A program made the translations under genes and the position numbers. This document shows positions 21,455 to 31,915 of a stretch of 64,000 bases of DNA, piece after piece; position 1 is the first letter of the stretch; the number at the start of each line of letters is the position of its first letter. Below the pieces are notes generated by a model. It had not been told where the DNA came from. It worked only from the letters and a program-made list of their open reading frames with translations, and searched no databases. Origin of the DNA: Heterostelium album PN500 (Eukaryota > Evosea > Eumycetozoa > Acytosteliales > Acytosteliaceae); the NCBI RefSeq assembly GCF_000004825.1, contig NW_008805065.1, forward strand, positions 434,001 to 498,000, in the 5' to 3' direction.

Positions 21455-22910
21455 ATGACAAAAGAGATATTAGAACATAAAGTATATAATAGAGATGAAC
21501 TTGAGAAAATGAAAAGAGATGTGTTGGTTGAAATAATGAAAGAATACTCATTTAAAACACGGTGGCTTAAAAAAAGATATGCTGATAGATGCGATCATTC
21601 AACGTCAGGAGCATCTCGCAGATCTGAAATCAAAGCTAGTTACAGACAACTCAATCGAACAATATCATCGTGGAACGGTCGAGTATCGATTGCCAACAAT
21701 GCTCATCTATCGAATCATTCGTGATCTCTGGCACGATGATATCGACTTCATACTGAACCCAGATCAACTTTGTCAGAACTACCGATGGCTACTCTCAATT
21801 GGCTTGGTCTCCAAGGAGTTGTTCAAACTGATATCATCGTTGTTCACTCGTGTCGATCTTTACAATCGGGACGCTCTCTACAACGGCGAGGTCGATCCAA
21901 CTATGAATGTACATTCGGCACAGTCACTCAAGAACTGTATTCTTAATCCACGTTCAGTATTCAAGAATATCATTCACCTAACACTCTCAATGGAAACCTT
22001 CAAGAATCTAACAGACAAGACAACGACGACAACATGTACACCAGTCGAATTACGACTGATCTTCAACAGTGTCAGAAAGTTCAAGGTGATCGACACTCAA
22101 AGAGAGAAGCCGTTCCAAATTCAACATTGTAAGCTGCTCATCCAGTACATGCCGAATCTAAAATCATTGATACTCGATCAAGCAAAGATCGACAACATCA
22201 AAGTATTTCAAATTCTCCAACAAATACCGAGATTGACATCACTCGACATCTCAAACATACGATGGGGCAGATTTCCATCTAAAGAACATATCATCGGTAA
22301 TTCCATGCGCAAGTTGAAACTACCAATGTATTTCTCAAGAATGTGCAGTAATATGCCAAGTGAGAATACCCAACTGGAAACTCTCAGTCTCGGTTCCGTA
22401 GAACAAAAAGATATGATTTACTTGAAGGATCAACTCAAGTATCTCAACAAACTCATTGTTTGGTATGTTCAACACGAATTAGGTTTGTCTTTGTCGAAAC
22501 TGTTGTGTTTGGCTGAGTGCCGGGTTCGTACACTCTATGCCACTGAAACCGGCTGGATCACTCAAATGCTACGAACCAATCGGACCATCGTAACTCTGGA
22601 CGTCGGTGATGATCTGTCTTCCACTGTCAGAATGGCATCGAATTCGCCATCGATCAACCGAATCATCTATCATAGCAATAGTACCATGCACAATCTCGCC
22701 ATGAATACAAAGACCGATCGCAATAAATCCAGTGGATATGCACATATCAAATCAAAGAATCGACCATTGTCAAATCATGCACAACTACCGATTTGGAATT
22801 ATGCCAAGAAGATCTACGATGCCACAGATAATCACACTGAAAACCAAACGATCGAAGAAAGCTTTCCGAATCTCAAGTTTCTATACTATCGACATTTCAG
22901 CCACGGCTGA
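21455..22910 (+). CDS. SAP-like plus F-box-like/LRR protein with a frame break in an A7 run
   Basis: The start ATG is at 21455. The first frame gives MTKEILEHKVYNRDELEKMK and RDVLVEIMKEY, a SAP-like helix pair. At about 21570-21576 a run of seven A's separates it from the second frame, which runs to the stop at 22910. No GT-AG intron of suitable phase fits, whereas losing one A joins the frames smoothly into WLKKDMLIDAIIQRQ. So this is a homopolymer error in the assembly or a recent frameshift. The second part has an F-box-like segment (LPTMLIYRIIRDLWHDD ... LLSIGLVSKELFKLISSLF) and leucine-rich units (YMPNLKSLILDQAKID, IPRLTSLDISNIRWG). Likely a substrate-receptor-type protein, by family analogy. 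Confidence 0.72.
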
Positions 22911-23080
22911 TCAGAGATGATAATGATGATATTGATGATGTGAACTTGTTCCACCTTAAGGGACCTGTGCAATAATATTATCCTTAGAAATGAATTAGAA
23001 TTGCAATGATTATAATGATATAAATAAATCATTTATTATTTTTAGGACTTATCCAGAGAAGAATGAATCGATCATTATAG

Positions 23081-23190
23081 TTATAATAACCAATTATGTT
23101 TGTTGCGTATTGTTGGATGACTTTTAATGATATCATCTATAGGTTTAAGGTGAATAAACTCTGGTTTGACGTTGGCTTTATTTCTAAGGT
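23081..23190 (-). pseudogene. Relic: 3' end of an MTIFEN F-box-like gene
   Basis: This ~110-base stretch is nearly identical to 23368-23480, the last ~37 codons and stop of the intact gene at 23372-24661 (few mismatches, e.g. TTTGACGTTGG against TTTGATGTTGG). The rest of the copy is missing. Confidence 0.85.
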
Positions 23191-23216
23191 CATTTTGTTA
23201 ATATTTGTTATTAAAT

Positions 23217-23335
23217 ATTCAACGTTAGGAGCATCTCGCAGATCGGAAAGCTTTGAAATCAAAAATAGTTACAGACAACTCAATTGAACAGTACCATCGT
23301 GGAACTATTGAGTATCGATTGCCAACGTTATGATA
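23217..23335 (+). pseudogene. Relic: 5' part of the SAP/F-box-like gene
   Basis: The stretch starting ATTCAACGTTAGGAGCATCT is a diverged copy of 21597-21705 in the intact gene just upstream. It carries a ~7-base insertion (GAAAGCTT region) and several substitutions. Together with the relic at 23081-23190 it is what remains of a second copy of the two-gene unit. Confidence 0.8.
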
Positions 23336-23371
23336 AAACAAAATTTGAAATTTATTAAGATTTTATTAGAA

Positions 23372-24661
23372 TTATAATAACCAATTATGTTTGTTGCGTA
23401 TTGTTGGATGACTTTTAATGATATCATCTATAGGTTTAAGGTGAATAAACTCTGGTTTGATGTTGGCTTTATTCCTTAGTCTTATATCAATGTAGATTCT
23501 TCTTAAAGTTCTATTATTCTTAAGAGTCTCAAGGAATTCAGTATCGATTTGATTGTTCATCATGTTGATTTCACACTTTAGAACTCTGTCTGGTGGAAAT
23601 CCATATTGTTGTTGAAGCTCTTGTTGTTTGTTGAGAAGTTTGGTGATTCCTTCAAAGGTGTTGTAAGGGAATGGTCGGATATTCAATTCTCTGACCAAAG
23701 CTAACATCTCAATATCTACGTCTTGGACAATGATTTTTAAATGCTGAAGTGTAGTTCGTGTCACTGGACAACGGGAACTGAGCCAATCGAGTTGAAGTCG
23801 TTCAATTGATGACTCTTGAAATAGATAGTCTAGACATTGTGTGTTGTGCTTTGGAAATTCAAATGGTAGAGAAAGGCTTTTCAAAGATTGCTGTTTCTTT
23901 AGATAGTTTAACAGTGCTGTTTGAAATGAATCCAATAGTTCCAATGGTTCAGATGATTGAACTTTGAATGCAAAATGCTCCAAAGATTTGAATTTGAGTA
24001 AACCATTGAAGAAAAGCGATGAATAGCTATCGAACATTAGAAAGTAACCATAGTCACTCGAATCTGAATTGGTATCTACAATTTCGAGTGATGTCAAATG
24101 TTGGAAATGATCTGATACCAGAAACTTTGTGAATGGTACGAAATCTTCGTAACTAATATTTTCAAAGTCTTCTGGGAATTCTCTAGTAACACCGATCATG
24201 AGATGTTTCAGCGTTGGTGATAATAACTTGATATCTTCGTATATATCTGGGTAACTAGCATTGAGATTACATTTCAAAGTTTCAAGTGAATTCATTCCTA
24301 AATTGATCATAATTTTAATATCTGAATGAGCAGATCTCAGTGATCTAAGAGTTGGTGTGATTAACGCCAAACCATCTCTAGTCACCTCTCTAAGTGCTCC
24401 AACATTACAGTCCAACTCTAATAGATTACTAAACAATGAACATCTGTTTAGATTGTCATCTGATTTCATTCTAAAATGAGACTTTAACAATTCATCTATC
24501 CTCCGAGATGATCCTATAAAACTTGTATTCAGCGAACAAATGACATCATGACAATACCAATTTATCATACTAAGTGATCTTGCATAATTTTTATTCTTTT
24601 CATTATCAAACCAAAGATATTCTACTATTATTTTATAGATTCTATTTTCAAATATAGTCAT
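23372..24661 (-). CDS. MTIFEN-family F-box-like protein (copy 1)
   Basis: I place the start at ATG 24661 rather than the more upstream ATG at 24715, because paralogues at 26353, 57403 and 40010 all begin with MTIFENRIYRII or a close variant. The ~430-residue protein opens with an F-box-like block (IYKIIVEYLWFDNEKNKNYA, RSLSMINWYCHDVICSLN). Leucine-rich, weakly repeated segments follow (HLTSLEIVDTNSDS, SLKSLSLPFEFPKH). It ends with the family block VLKCEINMMNNQID...ETLKNNRTLRRIYIDI and IIKSHPTIRNKHNWLL. Probably cytosolic; a ubiquitin-ligase receptor role is inferred from the F-box-like start only. Confidence 0.85.
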   Translation of the reverse strand: MTIFENRIYKIIVEYLWFDNEKNKNYARSLSMINWYCHDVICSLNTSFIGSSRRIDELLKSHFRMKSDDNLNRCSLFSNLLELDCNVGALREVTRDGLALITPTLRSLRSAHSDIKIMINLGMNSLETLKCNLNASYPDIYEDIKLLSPTLKHLMIGVTREFPEDFENISYEDFVPFTKFLVSDHFQHLTSLEIVDTNSDSSDYGYFLMFDSYSSLFFNGLLKFKSLEHFAFKVQSSEPLELLDSFQTALLNYLKKQQSLKSLSLPFEFPKHNTQCLDYLFQESSIERLQLDWLSSRCPVTRTTLQHLKIIVQDVDIEMLALVRELNIRPFPYNTFEGITKLLNKQQELQQQYGFPPDRVLKCEINMMNNQIDTEFLETLKNNRTLRRIYIDIRLRNKANIKPEFIHLKPIDDIIKSHPTIRNKHNWLL

Positions 24662-24715
24662 TCTTCTACGACATATATATATATATTTAATATAGGATGT
24701 GATTAAAAAAAACAA

Positions 24716-25048
24716 CTATTGAATAAATAATTAAAAAAACTGTGTTTGAAATCTAAAAAACAAATATGGTCTTCTTTGTTTCAACTATCAGCTAATGTTG
24801 ATCACACCCAGGACACTAATTTCAAAACAATTTTTTTTGATAAATTTTTTAATTTTTTTCAAAAAACAAAAACATATTATTCTATCTCTTTGTTCTTTCT
24901 ATTATATATATTAATACTATCTTAGTATAAACAAATAAATAGTTTTAAATGATTCATATCAAGATTGATTTTAAACAAAAAAAAAAAAAACGGTTGTAAT
25001 TTATTAAGATTTATTCAGATTAATTAAAATTAATTAAAATTTCACATA
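24716..25048. other. Spacer between tandem paralogues
   Basis: AT-rich, with an A-run near 24975 and an isolated mixed stretch around 24790-24815 (GCTAATGTTGATCACACCCA). No gene seen. Confidence 0.6.
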
Positions 25049-26353
25049 TTATAATAACCAATTATGTTTATTGCGTATTGTTGGATGACTTTTAATAATA
25101 TCATCTATAGGTTTAAGGTGAATAAACTCTGGTTTAATGTTGCCTTCGTTCTGACATATAATTTCAATGTAGATTCTTCTAAGAGTTCTATTATTCTTGA
25201 GAGTCTTTAGGAATTCTTCATCGATTTGATTGTCGATCATTTGTACTTTACAGGTTAGTACTCTATCTGCTGGAAATCCATATTGCTGTTGAAGATCTTG
25301 TTGTTTGATTAGAAGCTTGGTGATTCCTCCAAAGGTATTGGTTATGAATGATCGGTTATCCAATTCTCTTACCAATGCCAACATCTCGATATCTTGATCT
25401 TCTACCCCGATTGTAAAATGTTGAAGTGTAGTTCGTGTCACTAGGCAATGAAAAGCAAGCCAATCGATATGAAGTCTTTCAATTGATGACTCTTGGAAAA
25501 GATAGTCTAAACAAGAGGTGTTTTGCTTTGGAGATTCAAACAACGGTAATACTAGGCTTTTCAAAGACTTTTGGCTCGTAAGATAGTTTAATAACTTCGC
25601 TTGGAATGCATCCATTTTCTCCATCGGTTCAAAAGATTGGATTTTAAAAGAAATGTTTAATGCCAAACGCTCCAAAGATTTGAATTTGAGTAAACCATTG
25701 AAGAACATTGATGAATAGCTATCGAGCATTAGAAAGTAACCATAGTCACCGGAATCTAAATTGGTGTCTTCAATTTCGAGTGATGTCAAATGTTGGAAAT
25801 GGTCTGATACCAAATACTTGGTAATTGGAACGAAATCTTCGTATCTAACACTTTGATAAGCATCATGGAAATCCATACCAACACCGATCTTGAGATGTTT
25901 CAGTGTGGGTGATAATAACTTGATATCTTCGTAATCGCTAACTTTATTTACGAATACATTACACTCCAAACTTTCAAGTGAATTCATTCCTAAATCGATC
26001 ATCAATTTAATATCTGAATGAGCACATTTCAATGATCTGATTGTTGGTGCAATTAACTTCAAACCATCTCTGGTCACCTCTCTAAGTTCACCAACATTAC
26101 AGTACAACTCTAATAGATTACTAAACAATGAACATCTGTTTAGATTGTCATCTGTTTTAATTCTAAAATGAGACTTTAACAATTCATCTATGATCTGAGA
26201 TGATCCTTGAAAGCTAGTATTCAGCGAACAAATGACATCATGACAATACCAATTTATCATACTAAGTGATCTTGCATAACTTTTATTATTTTCATAATCA
26301 AACCAAAGATATTCTACTATTATTCTATAGATTCTATTTTCAAATATTGTCAT
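25049..26353 (-). CDS. MTIFEN-family F-box-like protein (copy 2)
   Basis: Single exon, 434 codons, ATG at 26353. It is close to copy 1 throughout: the F-box-like start is IYRIIVEYLWFDYENNKSYA and the C-terminal ~45 residues (FLKTLKNNRTLRRIYIEI ... HPTIRNKHNWLL) are nearly identical. The middle leucine-rich part differs more, including an extra short stretch after LERLALNISF. Conserved ends with a diverging middle suit a recognition domain under faster change, but conversion of the ends is also possible. Confidence 0.87.
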   Translation of the reverse strand: MTIFENRIYRIIVEYLWFDYENNKSYARSLSMINWYCHDVICSLNTSFQGSSQIIDELLKSHFRIKTDDNLNRCSLFSNLLELYCNVGELREVTRDGLKLIAPTIRSLKCAHSDIKLMIDLGMNSLESLECNVFVNKVSDYEDIKLLSPTLKHLKIGVGMDFHDAYQSVRYEDFVPITKYLVSDHFQHLTSLEIEDTNLDSGDYGYFLMLDSYSSMFFNGLLKFKSLERLALNISFKIQSFEPMEKMDAFQAKLLNYLTSQKSLKSLVLPLFESPKQNTSCLDYLFQESSIERLHIDWLAFHCLVTRTTLQHFTIGVEDQDIEMLALVRELDNRSFITNTFGGITKLLIKQQDLQQQYGFPADRVLTCKVQMIDNQIDEEFLKTLKNNRTLRRIYIEIICQNEGNIKPEFIHLKPIDDIIKSHPTIRNKHNWLL

Positions 26354-26849
26354 TTTTTTTATTTGTTGTTATATAAATATTAAATAAAAAACAAATTATA
26401 TGATTTTATAAATATTAAAATGAATTCTAATCAAAACAATTAGTTTAAATCCTTCTCTTTGTCTTCTATTTATTAACTAGAAGTATTCAACTCTAGAGAC
26501 ATGGTTTTACTTCGATACCAGCAACCAAATATTATCTTGATTTTTTTTCAAATTTTACACGCTGGTATCCTGGTAGAATCTTTTTTGGGTCGACTTGATT
26601 TCTGATTTTTACTAGTTATTTGAATTTAATGATATTTATATAATTATAATCTTGAAGTCGACAAAATAAAACTATCTTCACTAATATTACTATTGTTATT
26701 CCCACCTTTAAAGGTTGTTGAATTTTAAAGAATCAACCAGAGATTTAATTATTTTCTCTCAAAAGAGTAACTAGTTTTTTTTCTAAATTCATATTAAGAT
26801 TTTAGTTAAGAAAACGCATATGATCCAAACTATTTATTGTATAATTTTT
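26354..26849. other. Spacer with a 9-bp inverted repeat
   Basis: AT-rich. GATACCAGC (26514-26522) and GCTGGTATC (26561-26569) are exact reverse complements in a less AT-rich patch. No gene seen. Confidence 0.45.
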
Positions 26850-27005
26850 TGATAAAGTTTTCCTTCTGAATTGTACAACATAGTAGATTGTAAACATCCA
26901 AAAGTAGTATTATAATGGATCCATTGAACCAATGCAAGATTACCTGCTTCTGATGCTAAATGCATAACCGGAAGTGGACATTTACATCCAAGTTGGTAAA
27001 GTTGA
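26850..27005 (-). pseudogene. Ankyrin-family gene fragment
   Basis: The minus strand reads HLASEAGNLALVQWIHYNTT then FGCLQSTM, which matches the NTTYQC...AAKAGNLEMVRWLNENRTEGC region of the gene at 30089-31915. Only ~50 residues are left, with no start or stop context. It lies just beyond the 3' end of med20. Confidence 0.65.
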
Positions 27006-27296
27006 ATAATAAAAAAAACAATAATTTTTAAAACAAACCTATCTCAATTCTTACTCTAAAGAATACTAAAGCCATTGTATAATGGATAATAAAAGTATTC
27101 TCATTATTTAGATTATTGAAAACTTGTATTTATAAATAAAATAAAAAGATATCTAATCTTTGTTGATCTATCTTTGATTGTTTTGAGGTGAACAAAACTG
27201 ATGAACACCCTTTTGATCTGATGATCAGTGAAGCTAAACATTTATTTATACATTGATTGTTGTTGTTTTTGATTATAGTATCTTTTGTTTTTCTTT

Positions 27297-28061
27297 TTAT
27301 CTTGCACTACCTAAACTTTTAAAAAGATTGACATATTGTATCGATGTGTGTAGTTCAGAGTAGTTTCGCGGCAGTGCTGGGAATGCACTGAAATCGTATG
27401 AGGTTTGTACTTGATCAGCTGGGAATCCCAGGTTTCCACTGATAAACTCTGAGAGTAGTTTCGATGCGTTGAATGGTGATGTCGATGTAACCGAGCAAGC
27501 TGTATACTCTACTTCCACCGCAATTGCTTTTACATCTGCATTCAAAACAATCGGTCCTATTCTAATGATAAAATCACCTATTTCATATTTACTACCCTGT
27601 TTGTTGTAATATTAGAGTTAGTTTTATCATTAATAATTATGATAAAGATAATGATTAACAAAACAAATCAATAATAAACTTACTGATATCTCATGGGTTT
27701 GTCTTTTTTTATAGCTGTTGGTTTTCTCCAAGATTGATACAACTTCACGATCTGCTTCTACAACTGTGTACTGACTGACCATGTAACTCTTTTTTATCTT
27801 TTCGTCAAAGGTTAACAGATGAAACTCTCTGGGTGCATTGGGTGAACCATCAGGTAGTCTCTCTAGGTATAAAGAACATGATATTGACCACGATGATACT
27901 CTAATTCCTCCAAGAAATTCAATCTTTTTCTCAAGTTCTTTGATATTATCACCTTTAAATATACTGTAAAATTAGTTAAGTATTGATTTAATTTTTAGCA
28001 GCTTTCGTTCAATCATGTTTACCATTTGTAACCCATTGCTTATTAGCACTAACCAAAACAT
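27297..28061 (-). CDS. med20: Mediator complex subunit 20 (TRFP-like)
   Basis: Med20 is a head-module subunit of Mediator, the bridge between activators and RNA polymerase II. Exon 3 (27596-27297) and exon 2 (27964-27684) join in phase 0: [23 protein letters not shown]. The match rests on [21 protein letters not shown], then [15 protein letters not shown] and [12 protein letters not shown], which follow the Med20 order and its EVEY-x-C motif. A short first exon probably starts at ATG 28061 ([10 protein letters not shown]). The exact donor is unclear; a GT at 28032 would keep frame with exon 2. Total length ~205 residues fits the family. Confidence 0.78.
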
Positions 28062-28247
28062 TATTTAATTAAATATGATCACAAATTTTCAAATTAATAA
28101 AATTGATTGGATTTTTTCCTGTACATATGATATTCTTGTTTTATCAAATATTTTACTTTGAGCAAGATTCAAGAATAATAAAATTAAATATATATGAGTA
28201 AAATGCAAGAAATAAATATCTTAAATAATTTTGCAAAAATATGAAAT

Positions 28248-28318
28248 GCGTTGTTGGTCTAGTGGCAGAATTCTTGCCTACCAAGCAGGAGACCCGGGTT
28301 CGATTCCCGGACAACGCA
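28248..28318 (+). tRNA. tRNA-Gly(ACC)
   Basis: This is a 71-base cloverleaf: acceptor stem GCGTTGT (28248-28254) with ACAACGC (28311-28317), discriminator A, A box-like TGGTCTAGTGG, and B box GGTTCGATTCC. The anticodon loop CTACCAA gives anticodon ACC, reading GGT, the favoured Gly codon here. There is no intron, and no strong T run directly after it. Confidence 0.93.
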
Positions 28319-28452
28319 TCTATATCATCCTAATCACTTCCCCGGAAGCGGATAAAATATTTGTTGTGCATCATTCCAATTGATAATGAATTATATCTAC
28401 CATTCTCTGATGCTACTTTTAATAGGTTATTTAACAAGTTTGTTCTATTATA

Positions 28453-28672
28453 CAGTAAAATTACTATTTTTTTACCATCTAGTACCAAACTTAAAGATTA
28501 GTATATATCTTTTATATTTTTAATTTATTAAAGTTAAATAATATATTAGGAATAAGTACAAAGTAAGATGTATTCAAATATATAAGTCTTAATTTAAAAA
28601 AATAAAAATAAAAAATAAAAAAAAATAAAAAAGAAAAAAAATTATAAACTCAAACATGACAATTATTTAGTA
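28453..28672 (+). repeat. Left terminal inverted repeat of the Tc1/mariner element
   Basis: Reverse complement of 29843-30061 with very few differences, including an internal A-run tract that differs slightly in length. Confidence 0.9.
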
Positions 28673-29842
28673 TTGTTTGAAAACAAGATAATTATTTATT
28701 TTATTTTATTCTTTAAAAATAATAAATTTAATAAAATATTATATATACATTTATAAAGTCTATAACAGAGATACTTAGACAAAGAATAGTAGATAGTTTC
28801 AATAGAGGTGACTCACAAGCACAGATAGCTCGAACTTTTGGAGTTAGTAGAGGAACAGTAGTAAATAGAATTAAAAGATTCAAACAAATAGAATCTTTGA
28901 AAGATAGAGTAAGAACAGGTAGACCAAGAATATTCAGTGACAGAATCAGAAGAGCAATAGTCAGATTTTTGTTAATTCGAGAATGTATGACCGTTCCCCA
29001 AGTGCAACAATGTATCGAGAGATGATTCAATAGGCTCGTTTCTATTAGCCAGATTCACAGAAAATATTTTCTGTGAATCCATCAACAATTTCTTGTATAC
29101 AAACCTCTGTCGAAAAAACATGATTTGACACCGGCTGCAATCAAGGCAAGGTTGGCTTTCGCCAAAGAACATCGTCACTGGACAGTCGACCAATGGAAGC
29201 ACTGTATATTCACCGATGAGTCTACAATCGAATCAAATCCTAAGAATTACAATCAATATGAATGGAACAGACTTGGTTGCAACAGATTCGAGAGAGTTTA
29301 CAGGATGAGGAGATACCTGCGAAGGAAGTTTAATTTTTGGAGTTGTGTGACACCAGTCGGAACAGGCTATCTTGCTGAAATCGAAGGAACTTGGAAAACC
29401 AACAATATATAGAGATTCTCCAAAATCAAAACGTCGATTCTATTCAGCTTTATCGTGGAAACGTACGACAATATATTCTAGTTCAAGACAATTGTCCAGT
29501 TCATACCGCCAATAATGTGGTCAACTTTATGAGAGCTCGAAGTTTAAAAAATCTATTCATACCGGCATACTCACCAGATATTAAAATCATCGAGAACCTA
29601 TGGGGAATAGTTAAAAAGAAAGTAAAGAATCACATGTACAGTCACCCTGGCGCGGATATGATGGAGGTGATCTGTGAGATATGGGAGGATATTGACCTAC
29701 AATTAATTGACCATTTATATGAATCACTTCCAAACCGAATGGATGCTATTATACAGACAAAAGGCAAATGGACCATATATTAAATAAATTATTTTTTTTA
29801 AAAATTATTTTTTATTCAAAACATCAACTGTCACCATTCCGT

Positions 29843-30061
29843 ACTAAATAATTGTCATGTTTGAGTTTATAACTTTTTTTCTTTTTTATTATTTTTTATT
29901 TTTTATTTTTATTTTTTTAAATTAAGACTTATATATTTGAATACATCTTACTTTGTACTTATTCCTAATATATTATTTAACTTTAATAAATTAAAAATAT
30001 AAAAGATATATACTAATCTTTAAGTTTGGTACTAGATGGTAAAAAAATAGTAATTTTACTG
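29843..30061 (-). repeat. Right terminal inverted repeat of the Tc1/mariner element
   Basis: Mate of the left repeat; it ends GTAATTTTACTG followed by the TA duplication. Confidence 0.9.
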
Positions 30062-30088
30062 TATTTATTTTTGGACAACTGCAAATCA

Positions 30089-31915
30089 TTATTTATTTGT
30101 TAATCTTTTTGTTTTTTTAATATGTCGATTTATAATATCGTAAGCTTTAAAAAAAGATGGATGTTCTCTTTGAATCTCTTTTAGTAGCTCTGTTGTTGTA
30201 GACATGTTGTTTAATACCCATTCTAACGATTCGAATTGATCTTCGTTTATGAATCTCGAAATAACTGTTTTGACATCAATAGATTTGATATTGTATTGTG
30301 TTGGATGTTCGAGTAGCCATCGGAGGACTTTCAACTTTGAATAGGATGATTTCAACTTATTGTTTGTGCATAGCTCTGGCAATGTCACGTGAAACCATTT
30401 CATTATGCCAAGACACTCATTCTCAATGGCCAGATCCATTATTTCTCTTGAGAATCCAAATCGGTTGTTCACACCATTCTTTGAGTACAAGTATTTGACG
30501 GTTTCCAACTTTTTTTTGCCTGGTTCTATGATCACATGCAGTATATCATCGCTGAGTGTTATCTCTATACCGGGTTGTTGTTCGAACCATTCAAGCATCT
30601 CAACATGTCCACACGTTGCAATGGTATCGAAAAATATATCTGAATAGCGTTCGGTACGATTGGTGTATAGGAATTTCACCACTTCCAATTTACCATCGAT
30701 TCCAGCGTTCTCGTATGCCTGATCAGTACATCCTTCACTTCTATTCTCGTGCAAAAACTGAATGATCTTGAGTGTAGTTCCATCTTCTACCTTATCAAAG
30801 ATAGAATCGTATTCGATTTCATTACAACAAAAGTCCATAGCTCTAGTTGTGCAACCTTCACTTCTATTATAATGCAACCATTTAACAACATGGAGGTGGC
30901 CATTTACTGAAGCTTCATCCATAGCTTTACTTGAACATCCTTCAGTTCTATTTTCATTCAACCACCTAACCATTTCCAAGTTACCGGCTTTAGCTGCTCT
31001 GTTCATTGATGATTGTGAACATTGATAGGTTGTATTGGAATGCAGCCATTTCAGTAAATCTAAATTGTTTGTATCAACTGTATATTCCATTATTCTCTTG
31101 GTAATTTTCATTCCATTTTTAACCAACAGTTGAAAAGTTTCAGGACTATGATTTGTACTATACACAGAGTATGCAGAGTTTTCAAAATTAAAGAGTTGTC
31201 GGTGTTCTTTAAAGAGGTATTCCAACAATGCCAAGTGGTTTCCACTCTTGTTGTGAAGTAGCGCAAACTCCAACAAGTCAGAGTGCTGCAAATCCTCCAA
31301 TCGATTTGCCATCAGCCATTCGATCATGTTGATACGACCGACTCTGGCAGCAGTCTCGAACGCATAGGTATGATAGAAAGATGTCGGTGAACTCTCCGAT
31401 TGATCTTTCATTTTGATTGTCAGGAATTTCAATAGCTCCAAATTGCCTGAATACGGTGCTTCGGTGAGTGCCCGGTGAAAATCGAAATACATTAGACCGA
31501 ATCTGTCGATCACGTAGTGAATGATATCGAGCCGATTGTACCTCGCTGCATGTGCAGAGAGATGACTGATAATGATTTTCTCAGATGTAACTTGGAGTCT
31601 TCGATCGATCTGAAAGTAAGCCAAAAGGTATTGAAACATGTCAAAGCTTCCACCTTTGATTGCACACGCCACTATCGAGTCGATATCACCAAATATCTCT
31701 TGACTGTTTGTCGGTATTGGATTACTCTTATCCATTAGATAGCTTTTTAACAAATCGAAATAGTCATATCTTGCCAACAGATTTGGAAGTTTCAAAACTT
31801 CACACCACTTGTAAGACTTCCTTTCAAATCTACAATTTAATTGATTTACTTTGATGAATATTAAATTTTTAATAACTTTATTATTAAATAATATTGAAAA
31901 TAATATATTATCCAT
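30089..31915 (-). CDS. Dictyostelid ankyrin-family protein (LNCRF subgroup)
   Basis: Single exon, 608 codons, ATG at 31915. The N-terminus (MDNILFSILFNNKVIKNLIF ... KWCEVLKLPNLLARYDYFDL) is shared with the gene at 36283-38127, so the two form a subgroup. Ankyrin-like units run from about residue 75 to 520; clear ones are AAKAGNLEMVRWLNENRTEG and ASVNGHLHVVKWLHYNRSEG. One unit is interrupted by DFCCNEIEYDSIFDKVEDGT, an insertion also present in the sister gene. The stop is only ~30 bases beyond the transposon end, so the insertion did not hit the coding part. Function unknown. Confidence 0.88.
   Translation of the reverse strand: MDNILFSILFNNKVIKNLIFIKVNQLNCRFERKSYKWCEVLKLPNLLARYDYFDLLKSYLMDKSNPIPTNSQEIFGDIDSIVACAIKGGSFDMFQYLLAYFQIDRRLQVTSEKIIISHLSAHAARYNRLDIIHYVIDRFGLMYFDFHRALTEAPYSGNLELLKFLTIKMKDQSESSPTSFYHTYAFETAARVGRINMIEWLMANRLEDLQHSDLLEFALLHNKSGNHLALLEYLFKEHRQLFNFENSAYSVYSTNHSPETFQLLVKNGMKITKRIMEYTVDTNNLDLLKWLHSNTTYQCSQSSMNRAAKAGNLEMVRWLNENRTEGCSSKAMDEASVNGHLHVVKWLHYNRSEGCTTRAMDFCCNEIEYDSIFDKVEDGTTLKIIQFLHENRSEGCTDQAYENAGIDGKLEVVKFLYTNRTERYSDIFFDTIATCGHVEMLEWFEQQPGIEITLSDDILHVIIEPGKKKLETVKYLYSKNGVNNRFGFSREIMDLAIENECLGIMKWFHVTLPELCTNNKLKSSYSKLKVLRWLLEHPTQYNIKSIDVKTVISRFINEDQFESLEWVLNNMSTTTELLKEIQREHPSFFKAYDIINRHIKKTKRLTNK

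Larger units (their letters stand above)
28453..30061 (+). mobile_element. Decayed Tc1/mariner DNA transposon with ~219-bp terminal inverted repeats
   Basis: The element starts CAGTAAAATTAC (28453) and ends GTAATTTTACTG (30061), flanked by TA on both sides (28451-28452, 30062-30063), as Tc1 elements are. Terminal repeats run 28453-28672 and 29843-30061 and match almost base for base. Between them lies one plus-strand transposase, 28756-29783, with an N-terminal helix-turn-helix (QAQIARTFGVSRGTVVNRIK). The catalytic motifs are FTDES, QDNCPVH and PDIKIIENLW, with 34 residues between the last D and E (DD34E). Stops at 29023 and 29074 and a frame change near 29390 break it, and no start ATG is visible. 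The long, near-identical ends suggest fairly recent loss of activity. It landed ~130 bases from the tRNA gene. Confidence 0.9.

Noticed and set aside
28321-28450. Possible ankyrin relic (VASENGRYNSL-like reading) between the tRNA and the transposon
   Set aside because: Match is too short and weak to separate from chance.
28728-29202. Minus-strand open frames inside the transposon
   Set aside because: They lie opposite the recognisable transposase and have no motif of their own.
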